Positions 25,849-34,807 of a stretch of DNA of 64,000 nt are shown here, piece by piece (the stretch's first letter is position 1; each line of letters opens with the position of its first letter). The translations under genes and the position numbers were made by a program. A model generated the notes under the pieces. It was given only the letters and a program-made list of their open reading frames with translations. It was not told the DNA's origin and ran no database searches. The stretch lies in assembly GCF_020532805.1 (NCBI RefSeq), contig NZ_MQTQ01000041.1, positions 1-64,000 of the forward strand. The letters are read 5' to 3'. Origin of the DNA: Arthrobacter sp. SO5. Lineage in GTDB: Bacteria; Actinomycetota; Actinomycetes; Actinomycetales; Micrococcaceae.

Positions 25849-25926
25849 GCCAAACTTCTCTAACGCAAGTTCGCATTGCTGACGACGGGATTTTGACGTC
25901 AGGGTAGCGGACACGAAGAATGTCAT
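25765..25926 (-). pseudogene. 5' fragment of a small unrecognised gene
   Basis: About 54 codons from ATG 25926 (MTFFVSATLTSKSRRQQCEL, then KFGLRLYVELVDNDETQAHQ) look like genuine protein and the DNA is visibly less GC-rich than its surroundings. The frame then runs into the antisense of the RHS remnant. It may be what is left of an immunity or cargo gene from an RHS locus; this is a guess from position. Confidence 0.35.
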
Positions 25927-25949
25927 AGCTCTGCGGTAAATTTCGTTTC

Positions 25950-27746
25950 ATGGAAACCGTCAGGGATTTCATTCCTTTCCAGGACACGGACCGGGACGCT
26001 GAACGCAGCACCGGCTGCGGTACCTACCGGGCCGGACAGCCCGGTGGTGACGGTGTGGTTGAGGCTCTCGCCATACTCCGGGATATGGCTTTGACGGCGG
26101 CCGATGACGCGGCGCTGCTTGGGTTCCAGGCCGCCTCGGATTTCGCCGGCACCGTGGAGGAACTCTCGCGGGTCGCGGACTATCTGCAGCTCGTGGCGGC
26201 CGGGGCCGTGGACCGGACCCGGAAGCAGGCAGCGGCCAACGCCGCGAAAGCCAGCACCTCATGGACCACCGGCTGGCGCGAGGCCACCGGCGCGGGCGCT
26301 TTCACGGAAGCCGGGCCGGGTACTGCCGGGCCGGACAGTGTGGCCGTTGAGGCGGCGGCCCCGGGGGCCGCTAACGCCCCGGCAGCCGCTGTGGACGCCC
26401 CGGCAGCCGCTGACAGCCCGGCTTTTGCCGTTGCTGGTGGTGCCGCTGTGGATGACGGGTACCGGAACACCACGGAGTTCCTGCGGGCGCGGCTGCGGAT
26501 CAGCGCCGCCGAGGCCCGCCGCCGGCTCTGCCTCGCCGAATGCCTGTTGCCGCGGCAGGGATTCACCGGCGAACCCCTCCCGCCCGTCCACAGGGAACTC
26601 GGCTCCGCCGTCGCCGCCGGTGAGGTCGCCTCCCGGGCCTCGACGATCATCACCCTGGCCCTGGACCGTGTCCGGCACGTCTGCGATGCCGCGGCCGCAG
26701 CCGGGATGGAACACGCACTGACGCGCATCGCGGTCGAGAACGACCCGGACTTCCTGGCCCGGGTGGCCCGGAGCTGGACCGATGCGCTGGACCAGGACGG
26801 CGCCGAGCCCTCCGAAGAACTCCTCCGCCAGCTCCAGGGCGCATTCATCCGCAAACCCCGCCACGGCCTGCAGCACCTGGAGATCTTCGCGACCGCCGAA
26901 CAGTTCGAGCACCTGCTAACCGTCATGAACACCGCCACCAACCCCCGCACCAGCGCACTCCCCGCGGACCCCGCTGGGGGCCCGGATGCCACGGCGGCTC
27001 CTCTCGAATCGGATGCTGCCGCAGCGGACGGCGCCGGAGAGCCCGGTACCGAAGCGGACGTCCCGTTCGACTTGCGCACGCGCCCGCAGAAACTCCTCGA
27101 CGGCCTCACCGGCGCCTGCAAAGTCGCCCTCGCGACCGGTACCCTGCCCGCCGCAGGAGGACTCCGCCCTCAGGTCATGGTCACCATCGATTACCGCGAC
27201 CTCCTCGCCAAGCTCGGACACAGCGAGAGCGACACAATCGTGCAGAACAGCGCCGCAGGTCCCTCCCACGCCGACGGTCGCTTCCAGCCCGGCCACGCGA
27301 CAGCGCAGACCGGAAACCTGCTCTTCACAGGTCCCGTCACCGCCTCCACGGTCCGGAAGATCGCCTGCGACGCGGACATCATCCCGGTCCTGCTCGGCAG
27401 CGAAGGCCGGATCCTGGACATCGGCCGGGCCTCACGGGTCTTCCCGCCGCACATCCGCAAAGCGCTCACCGCCCGCGACCAGGGCTGCGCCTTCCCCGGC
27501 TGTACCATTCCGGCCACCTGGTGCGAAGCCCACCACATCAGCTACTGGGCCCACGGCGGAACGACCGGCACGGAGAATGGCGTGCTTCTCTGTTCACACC
27601 ACCACCACGTGATCCACAAAGAACACTGGACCATCCAGAACCGCACCGGCATCCCCTGGTTCATCCCGCCACCCCACATCGACCCACACCAAAAACCCCG
27701 ACGCAACTACTACTTCCGTCCCGCTAATCTCGGCACCGCAGCCTGA
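25950..27746 (+). CDS. DUF222/13E12-family HNH endonuclease
   Basis: A 598-residue protein. The N-terminal 400 residues form the DUF222 (13E12 repeat) helical region, with Ala/Pro-rich insertions at about 125-170 and 340-370. The C-terminal HNH nuclease motif is intact: CAFPGCTIPATWCEAHHISY, then WAHGGTTGTENGVLLCSHHH and HKEHW. These proteins are present in many copies in Micrococcaceae and mycobacteria and are thought to be mobile or homing-like nucleases, but their biological role is unproven. Start ATG 25950. It sits next to the RHS debris, a rearrangement-prone spot. Confidence 0.92.
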   Translation: METVRDFIPFQDTDRDAERSTGCGTYRAGQPGGDGVVEALAILRDMALTAADDAALLGFQAASDFAGTVEELSRVADYLQLVAAGAVDRTRKQAAANAAKASTSWTTGWREATGAGAFTEAGPGTAGPDSVAVEAAAPGAANAPAAAVDAPAAADSPAFAVAGGAAVDDGYRNTTEFLRARLRISAAEARRRLCLAECLLPRQGFTGEPLPPVHRELGSAVAAGEVASRASTIITLALDRVRHVCDAAAAAGMEHALTRIAVENDPDFLARVARSWTDALDQDGAEPSEELLRQLQGAFIRKPRHGLQHLEIFATAEQFEHLLTVMNTATNPRTSALPADPAGGPDATAAPLESDAAAADGAGEPGTEADVPFDLRTRPQKLLDGLTGACKVALATGTLPAAGGLRPQVMVTIDYRDLLAKLGHSESDTIVQNSAAGPSHADGRFQPGHATAQTGNLLFTGPVTASTVRKIACDADIIPVLLGSEGRILDIGRASRVFPPHIRKALTARDQGCAFPGCTIPATWCEAHHISYWAHGGTTGTENGVLLCSHHHHVIHKEHWTIQNRTGIPWFIPPPHIDPHQKPRRNYYFRPANLGTAA

Positions 27747-27814
27747 TTCCTTGTTGGAAAAAGCTGGCGGGTCTGTGATCGATAGATCTAGGGCGAGGTC
27801 GAAACCTTGCCTGA

Positions 27815-27833
27815 TATCTCGATAATGGAGATA
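27815..27833 (+). promoter_or_regulatory. inverted repeat just upstream of the hydrolase gene
   Basis: TATCTC (27815-27820) and GAGATA (27828-27833) form a dyad with a 7-nt spacer, ending ten bases before the GTG start at 27844. It could be an operator or a 5' hairpin that covers the ribosome-binding region. Confidence 0.35.
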
Positions 27834-27843
27834 ACATCGAGGT

Positions 27844-28851
27844 GTGAACGATGCCAGACCGACGTCCGGGTACTCGCCGTCCGCGGATTCCGAGCCGACG
27901 CGCCTGCCGTCCGCGGTCCTGGACTGGAGCGGCGCCTTCACTACTCTGGCGCTGACGGTGGTTCCGCTCTGGATGTTGTTTGGCAACAGCGCAGTCCTCG
28001 GCGGACATCCAGCGCTGCCCGCGCTGTTGGGGGCCGCCGTCGTACTGGGCCTTTTCTGGATGTTCAGACTGATGAAACGAATTACACATCCCCGGCGCAC
28101 GGTGTCACGCTGGCAGGTGGCCCGCGGACTGGCGGGCCGGATTGTCGTGTTGGGACTCGTCGCGGGATTGGCGTGGCTCAACCCGTTTGCGTACCAGCCC
28201 GGGGCTACGGCCGGCCAGGCCATGGGGACAACCGGGACCGCGAGGACAACCACCACCGAAGACGCCACCACCATCACCCTCGCCCCGCAGAGTACGGCCC
28301 GCGCGGGTCTCGTCTTCTACCCGGGGGCGCGGGTTGATGCACGCGCCTACCAGGACATCCTGGGCCCGGTCGCCAACGCAGGCTATCTGGTGGTCATCCT
28401 GAAAGTGCCCCTGGGTATCTCCTTGCTGAACACGGGCCAGGCACATGAAGCCATGGACCGGCATCCCGGGGTCACCTCCTGGGCTGTGGGTGGCCATTCG
28501 CTGGGAGGCGTGAGCGCGTCCGCCTTCGCGAAGTCCAACCCCGATGTCTCCGGACTCCTGCTGTTCGCCTCGTACCCCGCGGACAACATGGCGGATTCCG
28601 GCGAGCTGTCGGCGCTCTCCATCTCCGGCACTAACGATGGCCTCACCACCCCGGACAAGATCGCCGCGTCGAAGCCCATGCTCCCGGCCACCACCGTCTA
28701 CGCCACGGTGGAAGGCGGCGTGCACGCATTCTTCGGCGATTATGGAGAGCAGCCCGGGGACGGCGAGCCGGGCATCTCCCGCGAACAGGCGCAGCAGCAG
28801 ATCGTCGCGGAGTCGGTGCGCTTCATGGACCGGCTCGCGCACAGCGGCTGA
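27844..28851 (+). CDS. membrane-anchored alpha/beta hydrolase
   Basis: A 335-residue protein. Residues 1-115 contain three hydrophobic helices (about 30-50, 58-76, 97-112), so the enzyme is membrane-bound with its catalytic domain likely outside. The hydrolase domain (120-335) has nucleophile Ser in VGGHSLGGVSA, acid Asp in SISGTNDGLTTP and His in EGGVHAFFGDYG, the Abhydrolase_5 arrangement. It begins with GTG 27844. The same organisation occurs in other actinobacterial dienelactone-hydrolase-like proteins of unknown substrate. It converges with the gamma-glutamyltransferase gene 33 bp away. Confidence 0.85.
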   Translation: MNDARPTSGYSPSADSEPTRLPSAVLDWSGAFTTLALTVVPLWMLFGNSAVLGGHPALPALLGAAVVLGLFWMFRLMKRITHPRRTVSRWQVARGLAGRIVVLGLVAGLAWLNPFAYQPGATAGQAMGTTGTARTTTTEDATTITLAPQSTARAGLVFYPGARVDARAYQDILGPVANAGYLVVILKVPLGISLLNTGQAHEAMDRHPGVTSWAVGGHSLGGVSASAFAKSNPDVSGLLLFASYPADNMADSGELSALSISGTNDGLTTPDKIAASKPMLPATTVYATVEGGVHAFFGDYGEQPGDGEPGISREQAQQQIVAESVRFMDRLAHSG

Positions 28852-28884
28852 CCGGCGGTGGTGCCTAGCTTCGACGGGCCGCCG

Positions 28885-30711
28885 CTAACGCCCGGCGGCG
28901 TACCCCTGCGCGCCGCGCGGATTCGCCGCTGCCTGCAGCACTCCGGTCTCAGGATCCCGTACGACGGCGGACAGCCGCCCCAGCGCCCAGTCACCGGCCC
29001 GGGTGACCACATGCCCCCGGCGTTCCAGCCCCGCGATAACGTCCTCACCGAGCCGGTCCTCGACGACGGCGCCGCCGGGCTCCCAGGTGCGCGGCCAGAA
29101 GGACCCGGGCATCGACGTCGTGTGGAACGTGGGGGCGTCGACAGCCTCCTGGGGCGAGTACCCTCCGACGATGGTCCGGAGCAAGTACGGAAGTTGCCAC
29201 TGGTCCTGCTGGTCCCCGCCGGGTGAGCCCAATGCGGTCACGGCATGGCCGTCGCGCAACACGAGAGTGGGCGTCAGGGTGGTGCGCGGCCGCTTGCCCG
29301 GAGTCAGGGTGGACGGTGTGCCCGGTTCCAGCCAGGTCATCTGCAGCCGCGTGCCGAGGCAAAACCCCAGGTCCGGGATGGCCGGCGAGGACTGCAGCCA
29401 GCCGCCCGACGGCGTGGCCGAGACCATGTTGCCCCAGCGGTCCACGACGTCGATGTGGCAGGTATCGCCCCGAGTCTCCCCACTCGGCGCCACGGTGGGC
29501 TCGCCGACGCCGAGTCCGGCCGCGGAGGCCGCCCCCACGAGTGCAGGCGGGGTGTAGTCGGTGCGCAGCGGCGGCAGATACGGCTCCCGCCCGGGCACGG
29601 TGCCGGGCCGGAACTCGTGGGACGCCCGCTCCGTGATCAAGGCACGGCGGCCGGCACAGTAGTCCTCCGACAGCAGGTAATCGAGCGGCACGTCCGTGTC
29701 GCCGTAGTACGCCTCCCGGTCCGCGAGCGCGAGCTTCTGCGCCTCCAGGATGGTGTGTGCCCCGAGCTCGGTGGACGGATCGAGGAACCGGTCCTCGAAG
29801 CCGTCGAGAATGGCCAACGCCTGCAGCAGCGCCGGACCCTGCCCCCAGGGCCCGGTCTTTGCGATCGTGTGGCCCCGGAACTCGACGGAGGCGGCGGCCT
29901 CATACCCGGCTTGGAATCCGGCCAGATCGTCCAAGGCGAGCACTCCGCGGTGATCCATGCCCGAGGAATGCCGGTGCGGGGACTGAACCGAATCCACCAT
30001 GGCGCGGGCCACGAAGCCCTCCCGCCACTCGCGGCGGGCCGCATCAATTCCCGCCTCGCGGGTGGATTCCTTGACTCCGGCCTGCACGAGCCGTTCCAGG
30101 GTGCGGGCATAGGCCGGGTTCCACACCAGCTCGCCCTCAACCGGGATTCGGCCGCCCGGCATCCACAGCTCCGCCGACGTGGGCCAATGCGCCTCGAACA
30201 GCGCGGACACCGCGGCGATGGTGGTTCCGACCCGGCCCAGCATCGGGTGGCCGTCCCTCGCATAGCCGATCGCGAATTCCAGCACGGCGTCCAGCTCCCA
30301 CGTCCCGTGGTCGCGCAGCAGCAGGAGCCAGGCGTCGACGGCGGCGGGCACCGCGGCGGCCAACGCCCCCGAGCCGGGAACGAGCTCCAGGCCCTCGGCG
30401 AGGTAATGCTCTACGGTGGCCGCGGCCGGCGCCGGGCCCTGGCCCATCAGGACCACGGGCCTGTCAGGCTCCTCCGCGGTGACGAAGATCCCGGTCATGT
30501 CTCCGCCCGGCCCGTTGAGGTGCGGTTCCACAACGTGGAGCACGAAGGCTCCTGCAGTCGCGGCGTCGAACGCGTTGCCGCCGCGTTCCAGCACGGCCTG
30601 GGCGGCCGCCGTCGCGAGCCAATGCGTGGATGCGCTCATCCCGAAGGTGCCCTGCAGTGTGGGCCGCGTGGTGAACGGGTCCGGGCGGGTGAACGCGGCC
30701 GGGTCAGCCAA
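28885..30711 (-). CDS. ggt: gamma-glutamyltransferase family protein
   Basis: A 608-residue N-terminal-nucleophile hydrolase that transfers or hydrolyses gamma-glutamyl groups. The precursor is cut before the catalytic Thr in GDTCHIDVVDRWGNMVSATP (residue about 410), giving large and small subunits; GGDQQDQWQL and HLNGPGGD also match the family. No signal peptide is seen, so a cytosolic enzyme, as in several actinobacterial GGT-like proteins. Start is TTG 30711, overlapping the stop of the MFS small-subunit gene by 8 bp, so translation is coupled. Together with the MFS carrier this suggests uptake and cleavage of an organic acid conjugate, but the substrate is not known. Confidence 0.92.
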   Translation of the reverse strand: MADPAAFTRPDPFTTRPTLQGTFGMSASTHWLATAAAQAVLERGGNAFDAATAGAFVLHVVEPHLNGPGGDMTGIFVTAEEPDRPVVLMGQGPAPAAATVEHYLAEGLELVPGSGALAAAVPAAVDAWLLLLRDHGTWELDAVLEFAIGYARDGHPMLGRVGTTIAAVSALFEAHWPTSAELWMPGGRIPVEGELVWNPAYARTLERLVQAGVKESTREAGIDAARREWREGFVARAMVDSVQSPHRHSSGMDHRGVLALDDLAGFQAGYEAAASVEFRGHTIAKTGPWGQGPALLQALAILDGFEDRFLDPSTELGAHTILEAQKLALADREAYYGDTDVPLDYLLSEDYCAGRRALITERASHEFRPGTVPGREPYLPPLRTDYTPPALVGAASAAGLGVGEPTVAPSGETRGDTCHIDVVDRWGNMVSATPSGGWLQSSPAIPDLGFCLGTRLQMTWLEPGTPSTLTPGKRPRTTLTPTLVLRDGHAVTALGSPGGDQQDQWQLPYLLRTIVGGYSPQEAVDAPTFHTTSMPGSFWPRTWEPGGAVVEDRLGEDVIAGLERRGHVVTRAGDWALGRLSAVVRDPETGVLQAAANPRGAQGYAAGR

Positions 30712-30832
30712 ACAGGGCCGCCACGCGGGTGAGGGTCTCGGACACGCCGTAGGCCAGCGGCACGCCGACGAGGGCCCAAGCGATCACCAGTTTCCCGGTG
30801 GACGGCTTCACCGGTGTCTGTGCAGTACTCAT
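30704..30832 (-). CDS. MFS transporter small subunit (42 residues)
   Basis: A micro-gene between the MFS carrier and GGT. It encodes MSTAQTPVKPSTGKLVIAWA followed by LVGVPLAYGVSETLTRVAAL and FG: a short polar N-terminus and a single transmembrane helix. Proteins of this kind are known as MFS small subunits accompanying OFA-type carriers. The ATG lies one base after the TGA of the MFS gene, and its own stop overlaps the TTG start of ggt by 8 bp, an arrangement that strongly favours real translation. Confidence 0.85.
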   Translation of the reverse strand: MSTAQTPVKPSTGKLVIAWALVGVPLAYGVSETLTRVAALFG

Positions 30833-30833
30833 T

Positions 30834-32228
30834 TCAGGCCTCCAGGGCAGGTTCTTCGGACCGGACACGGTCCGGGCGGGGTTCGTGGAAGCGCGCGTCC
30901 ACAGGTTTGACCAGGAGGTTCGCGATGAAGCCGATGACCAGCAGCCCCACCATGGTCAGCAGGGCAGGCTGGTAAGACTCGGCCGTCAGCTGGCCGGGCT
31001 TGCCCTGGGCGTCCAGGAACGCGTTGACGATCAGCGGGCCGGCAATGCCTGCCGCGGACCACGCCGTGAGGAGCCTGCCGTGGATCGCCCCGACCTGGAA
31101 AGTGCCGAAGAGGTCACGCAGATAGGCCGGAACGGTCGCGAAGCCGCCACCGTAGAAGGAGATGATGACGAACGCGAGCGCCACATAGAGGACCGTCGTG
31201 GTGGAGCCGGCCAGCGCCAGCACCGTGTAGAGCACCGCGCCGACGCCGAGGAACAACATGTAGATGCGCTTGCGGCCCGTGACATCCGAGGTGGCGGACC
31301 AGGCGAAGCGGCCGGACATGTTGCCGATAGAGAGCAGCCCCACGAAGCCGGAGGCGACGCCGGCACTTACCAGGGACACGCCGTCGGGCTGGCGGAAGAA
31401 GTCCTGGATCATCGGAGCGGCCTGCTCCAGGATGCCGATGCCGGCGGTGACGTTGCAGAACAGGACGATCCAGACGAGCCAGAACTGCCGGGTCTTGACG
31501 GCGTTCCTGGCGGAGACGTTGTCGGCGGTGACAAGGGTGGCGGTCTTGACCTTAGCCGGGTCAAAGCCGGCCGGCTTCCACCCTTCGGCCGGGACCTTGA
31601 TGGTGAACGCGCCGAACATCATGTAGGCCAGATACACGACGGCGAGGGTCAGGAAGAGCTTGCCGACGGAGTCGCCGTTGGCTACCCAGCCTTTGGCGCC
31701 GGAGTTGGGGTCGTACATCTTCAGCAGCGCGGTGGACACCGGGCTGGCGATCAGGGCACCGCCGCCGAACCCCATAATGGCCATGCCGGTAGCTAGGCCC
31801 GGGCGGTCGGGGAACCATTTGATCAGGGTGGAGACCGGGGAGATGTAGCCGATGCCCAGGCCAATGCCGCCGATGAAACCGTAGCCGAGGTAGACCAGCC
31901 ACAACTGGCCGCTGAAGATGCCGAGGGAACCGATGAGGAAGCCGCTGGCCCAGAACACGGCGGAGGTGAACATCGCTTTGCGCGGGCCGTTCTTGTCCAC
32001 CCAGGTGCCCATGATGGCGGCCGAGAGGCCCAGCATCACGATCGCGATCGAGAAGATCACGCCGATTTCGGTCAAGCTGGCGCCGAAGTGCTTGACCAGG
32101 GCCGTTTTATAGACGCTGGTGGCGTACGCCTGGCCAATGCACAGGTGCACCGCGAGCGCTGCAGGAGGCACCAGCCACCGGTTGAATCCCGGCGGGGCGA
32201 TCGTTCGTTCGCGGTCCAGCCAACCCAT
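30834..32228 (-). CDS. OFA-family major facilitator (oxalate/formate antiporter-like)
   Basis: A 464-residue carrier with 12 predicted helices. The family is indicated by the N-terminal PPAALAVHLCIGQAYATSVY and by GIGLGIGYISPVSTLIKWFP followed by DRPGLATGMAIMGFGGGALI. OFA carriers exchange oxalate, formate, pyruvate, lactate or related monocarboxylates. Start ATG 32228 has GGGGAG at good spacing; the open frame continues upstream but without a ribosome site. A cytosolic insertion (about residues 205-260) lies between the two halves. It heads a tightly coupled unit with the small subunit and GGT. Confidence 0.9.
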   Translation of the reverse strand: MGWLDRERTIAPPGFNRWLVPPAALAVHLCIGQAYATSVYKTALVKHFGASLTEIGVIFSIAIVMLGLSAAIMGTWVDKNGPRKAMFTSAVFWASGFLIGSLGIFSGQLWLVYLGYGFIGGIGLGIGYISPVSTLIKWFPDRPGLATGMAIMGFGGGALIASPVSTALLKMYDPNSGAKGWVANGDSVGKLFLTLAVVYLAYMMFGAFTIKVPAEGWKPAGFDPAKVKTATLVTADNVSARNAVKTRQFWLVWIVLFCNVTAGIGILEQAAPMIQDFFRQPDGVSLVSAGVASGFVGLLSIGNMSGRFAWSATSDVTGRKRIYMLFLGVGAVLYTVLALAGSTTTVLYVALAFVIISFYGGGFATVPAYLRDLFGTFQVGAIHGRLLTAWSAAGIAGPLIVNAFLDAQGKPGQLTAESYQPALLTMVGLLVIGFIANLLVKPVDARFHEPRPDRVRSEEPALEA

Positions 32229-32387
32229 ATTTTGCTCCCCTTGCTCGTCCAAGACACCGCTGTCCAGCGATCTAGAGGCAAAGGACCCCCAAAAGTTGTC
32301 CGTTGCCTCCGGCAATCATGGAGCAGATCATCAGCCAACGTACGATTCCTGCGGCGAACGGTAGGGAATCCGCGATGAGCGGTCAGG

Positions 32388-34784
32388 TTACCGTCCGAGT
32401 CCGGCCTTCCGCAGCGCCTCGGCCATCGCGGTGTTGGCCGGAGCCGGCACGGGCGTGGACTGTTGCGGTTGCCTGCCGGGAGTCCTGCGCGCGGGCGCCG
32501 GTTTTCCGGCCGGGTGCTTCGGCGCCGGCTGTTCGTCGTCGAGCCTCAGCGTCAGTGAGATGCGTTTCCGGTCCGGGTCGGCCTCCAGTACCTTGACCCG
32601 CACCACTTGGCCGGATTTGACCACTTCCCGCGGATCGGACACGAAGCGGTTGGCCAGCGCGGAGACGTGCACCAGGCCGTCCTGGTGCACCCCGACGTCG
32701 ACGAACGCGCCGAATGCGGCCACGTTCGTGACGGTTCCTTCCAGGATCATGCCGGGCCTGAGGTCGGAAATCTTCTCGATGCCCTCGGAGAACGTTGCCG
32801 CGGCAAAGGCCGGGCGCGGGTCCCGGCCGGGCTTTTCGAGTTCGGCGATGATGTCCTGCACCGTGGGCAGGCCGAAGGAACCGTCGACGAAGTCCTGCGG
32901 GTTCAGGCCGGCGTAGCTGCCGGCGGCCGGGCCCTTTCCGCCGGCGGCAGCTTTGATCTTCCGCGCCACCGGGTACGCCTCCGGGTGCACGCTGGAGGCG
33001 TCCAGCGGCTCCGCTCCCCCGCTGATCCGCAGGAAGCCGGCGCACTGTTCAAAGGCCTTGGCGCCGAGCCGGGGAACCTTCTTCAGTTCGCTGCGCTTGC
33101 TGAACGGGCCGTGCTCGTTCCGGTAGGCCACGATGTTCTCGCTGAGCAGTGGCCCGACGCCGGCGACGCGGCTGAGCAGCGCCGGGGAAGCGGTGTTGAC
33201 GTCCACGCCCACGGCGTTCACGCAGTCCTCGACGACGGAGTCCAGGCTGCGGTCCAGCTTGGCGGCCGTCACGTCATGCTGGTACTGCCCGACGCCGATC
33301 GACTTCGGCTCGATCTTTACAAGCTCCGCGAGCGGGTCCTGCAGGCGCCGCGCGATGGACACGGCACCGCGCAGGGACACATCCATGCCCGGCAGCTCGG
33401 CCGAGGCCAGCGCCGAGGCCGAATAGACCGAGGCGCCGGCCTCGGACACCACGATTTTTTGCGGCACGATTTCTGCCCCGGACGAGAGCTGCTTGAGCAG
33501 TTCCCCGGCGAGCTTGTCCGTCTCCCGGGATGCTGTCCCGTTGCCAATCGCCACGAGTTCGACGCCGTGCTTCCCGGCCAGGCCCACGAAGGTCCGCAAC
33601 GACTGGTCCCATTTCCGCGCCGGGGCGTGCGGATAGATGGTGTCCGTCGCGACGACTTTGCCCGTACCGTCGACGACCGCGACTTTAACTCCGGTGCGCA
33701 GTCCCGGGTCAAGACCCAGCGTCGCACGGTTTCCGGCCGGCGCCGCGAGAAGCACGTCGCGCAGATTGGCGGCAAACACGCGGACGGCCTCGTCCTCGGC
33801 GGCGGCGAACATGCGGCTGCGCAGGTCACCTGTCAGCCGCGCCAGGACGCGTGAGCGCCACGCCACTTGTGCGGTCTGCAGCAGCCACGCGTCGGCGGGC
33901 CGGCCGCGGTCGGCGACCCCGAGGAACCTGGCCACGGCGGCTTCGTAGCGCCCGCGGGCGGCGGTGAGGGCGGCGTCGTCGGCCGGTTCCGCCTCGGCGA
34001 GGTTAAGCTCCAGCACGCCGTCCTTCTCCCCCCGCAGCAGCGCAAGAACCCGGTGCGAGGGCATCCCGGACGGTTGTTGGGAGAACTCGAAGTAGTCCTT
34101 GAACTTCTGGCCTTCGCCTTCCTTGCCTTTCTTGACGCGCGACACCATCCGGCCCTGGGTCCAGAGCCGCTCCCGGAGCGCCGCTGCCAGGTCCGCATCC
34201 TGCGCGACGCGCTCCACCAGGATGGAGCGGGCGCCGGCGAGCGCCGCGGCGGCGTCCCCAATGGAGTGTTCGGCGTTGCGGTACTTGGCGGCTTCGCGTT
34301 CCGGGTCCAGCTCCGGGCGTTTCAGCAGCGTGTCCGCGAGCGGCTCCAGCCCGGCCTCGCGGGCGATCTGCGCCTTGGTGCGACGCTTAGTTCTGAAGGG
34401 AAGGTAGATGTCCTCGAGCCGGGACTTCGTGTCGGCCCCGACGACGGCGGCCTGCAGTTCCGGGGTCAGCGCCCCCTGGGCGGCAATCGCCGCCAGGATG
34501 GTTCGACGGCGGTCCTCCAGCTCGCGCAGGTAGCGCAGCCGCTCCTCCAGGTCGCGGAGCTGCGTGTCATCGAGCGTCCCGGTGGCTTCCTTACGGTACC
34601 GGGCGATGAACGGCACGGTGGACCCGGCGTCGAGCAGGTCGACGGCCGCCTTCACCTGCCAGGCCTGAACTACGAGCTCCGCCGCGATCTGGGCGGCGAC
34701 GCCGGACTCCTGGGTGTGCGGAGCCTGGGTCTTGGGCGACGGTGTGGAGGCGGACGGGGAACGGCGCTGCGGGAGTTGAGTCAC
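32388..34784 (-). CDS. tex: Tex-like RNA-binding transcription accessory protein
   Basis: A 798-residue nucleic-acid-binding protein related to eukaryotic Spt6. Domains in order: Tex N-terminal helical region (about 15-330, with VPFIARYRKEATGTLDDTQL), YqgF-like RNase H fold (LGLDPGLRTGVKVAVVDGTG near 335), helix-hairpin-helix (VGVDVNTASPALLSRVAGVG), and an S1 RNA-binding domain (LRPGMILEGTVTNVAAFGAF near 650) with a Pro/Ala tail. Start is GTG 34784, before QLPQRRSPS; the frame extends further upstream into the SOUL gene but without support. It is a highly conserved housekeeping gene. Confidence 0.93.
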   Translation of the reverse strand: MTQLPQRRSPSASTPSPKTQAPHTQESGVAAQIAAELVVQAWQVKAAVDLLDAGSTVPFIARYRKEATGTLDDTQLRDLEERLRYLRELEDRRRTILAAIAAQGALTPELQAAVVGADTKSRLEDIYLPFRTKRRTKAQIAREAGLEPLADTLLKRPELDPEREAAKYRNAEHSIGDAAAALAGARSILVERVAQDADLAAALRERLWTQGRMVSRVKKGKEGEGQKFKDYFEFSQQPSGMPSHRVLALLRGEKDGVLELNLAEAEPADDAALTAARGRYEAAVARFLGVADRGRPADAWLLQTAQVAWRSRVLARLTGDLRSRMFAAAEDEAVRVFAANLRDVLLAAPAGNRATLGLDPGLRTGVKVAVVDGTGKVVATDTIYPHAPARKWDQSLRTFVGLAGKHGVELVAIGNGTASRETDKLAGELLKQLSSGAEIVPQKIVVSEAGASVYSASALASAELPGMDVSLRGAVSIARRLQDPLAELVKIEPKSIGVGQYQHDVTAAKLDRSLDSVVEDCVNAVGVDVNTASPALLSRVAGVGPLLSENIVAYRNEHGPFSKRSELKKVPRLGAKAFEQCAGFLRISGGAEPLDASSVHPEAYPVARKIKAAAGGKGPAAGSYAGLNPQDFVDGSFGLPTVQDIIAELEKPGRDPRPAFAAATFSEGIEKISDLRPGMILEGTVTNVAAFGAFVDVGVHQDGLVHVSALANRFVSDPREVVKSGQVVRVKVLEADPDRKRISLTLRLDDEQPAPKHPAGKPAPARRTPGRQPQQSTPVPAPANTAMAEALRKAGLGR

Positions 34785-34807
34785 CCTGCCATTTTGCCTT
34801 ACCGCGG

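Noticed and set aside
24859-25926. A single 355-residue minus-strand protein
   Set aside because: Only its two ends look like protein; the middle is the antisense of an RHS YD-repeat fragment.
30798-31796. A 332-codon plus-strand frame opposite the MFS gene
   Set aside because: It is the antisense of a clear 12-helix transporter, very Asp/Gly/His-rich as expected of GC-rich shadows.
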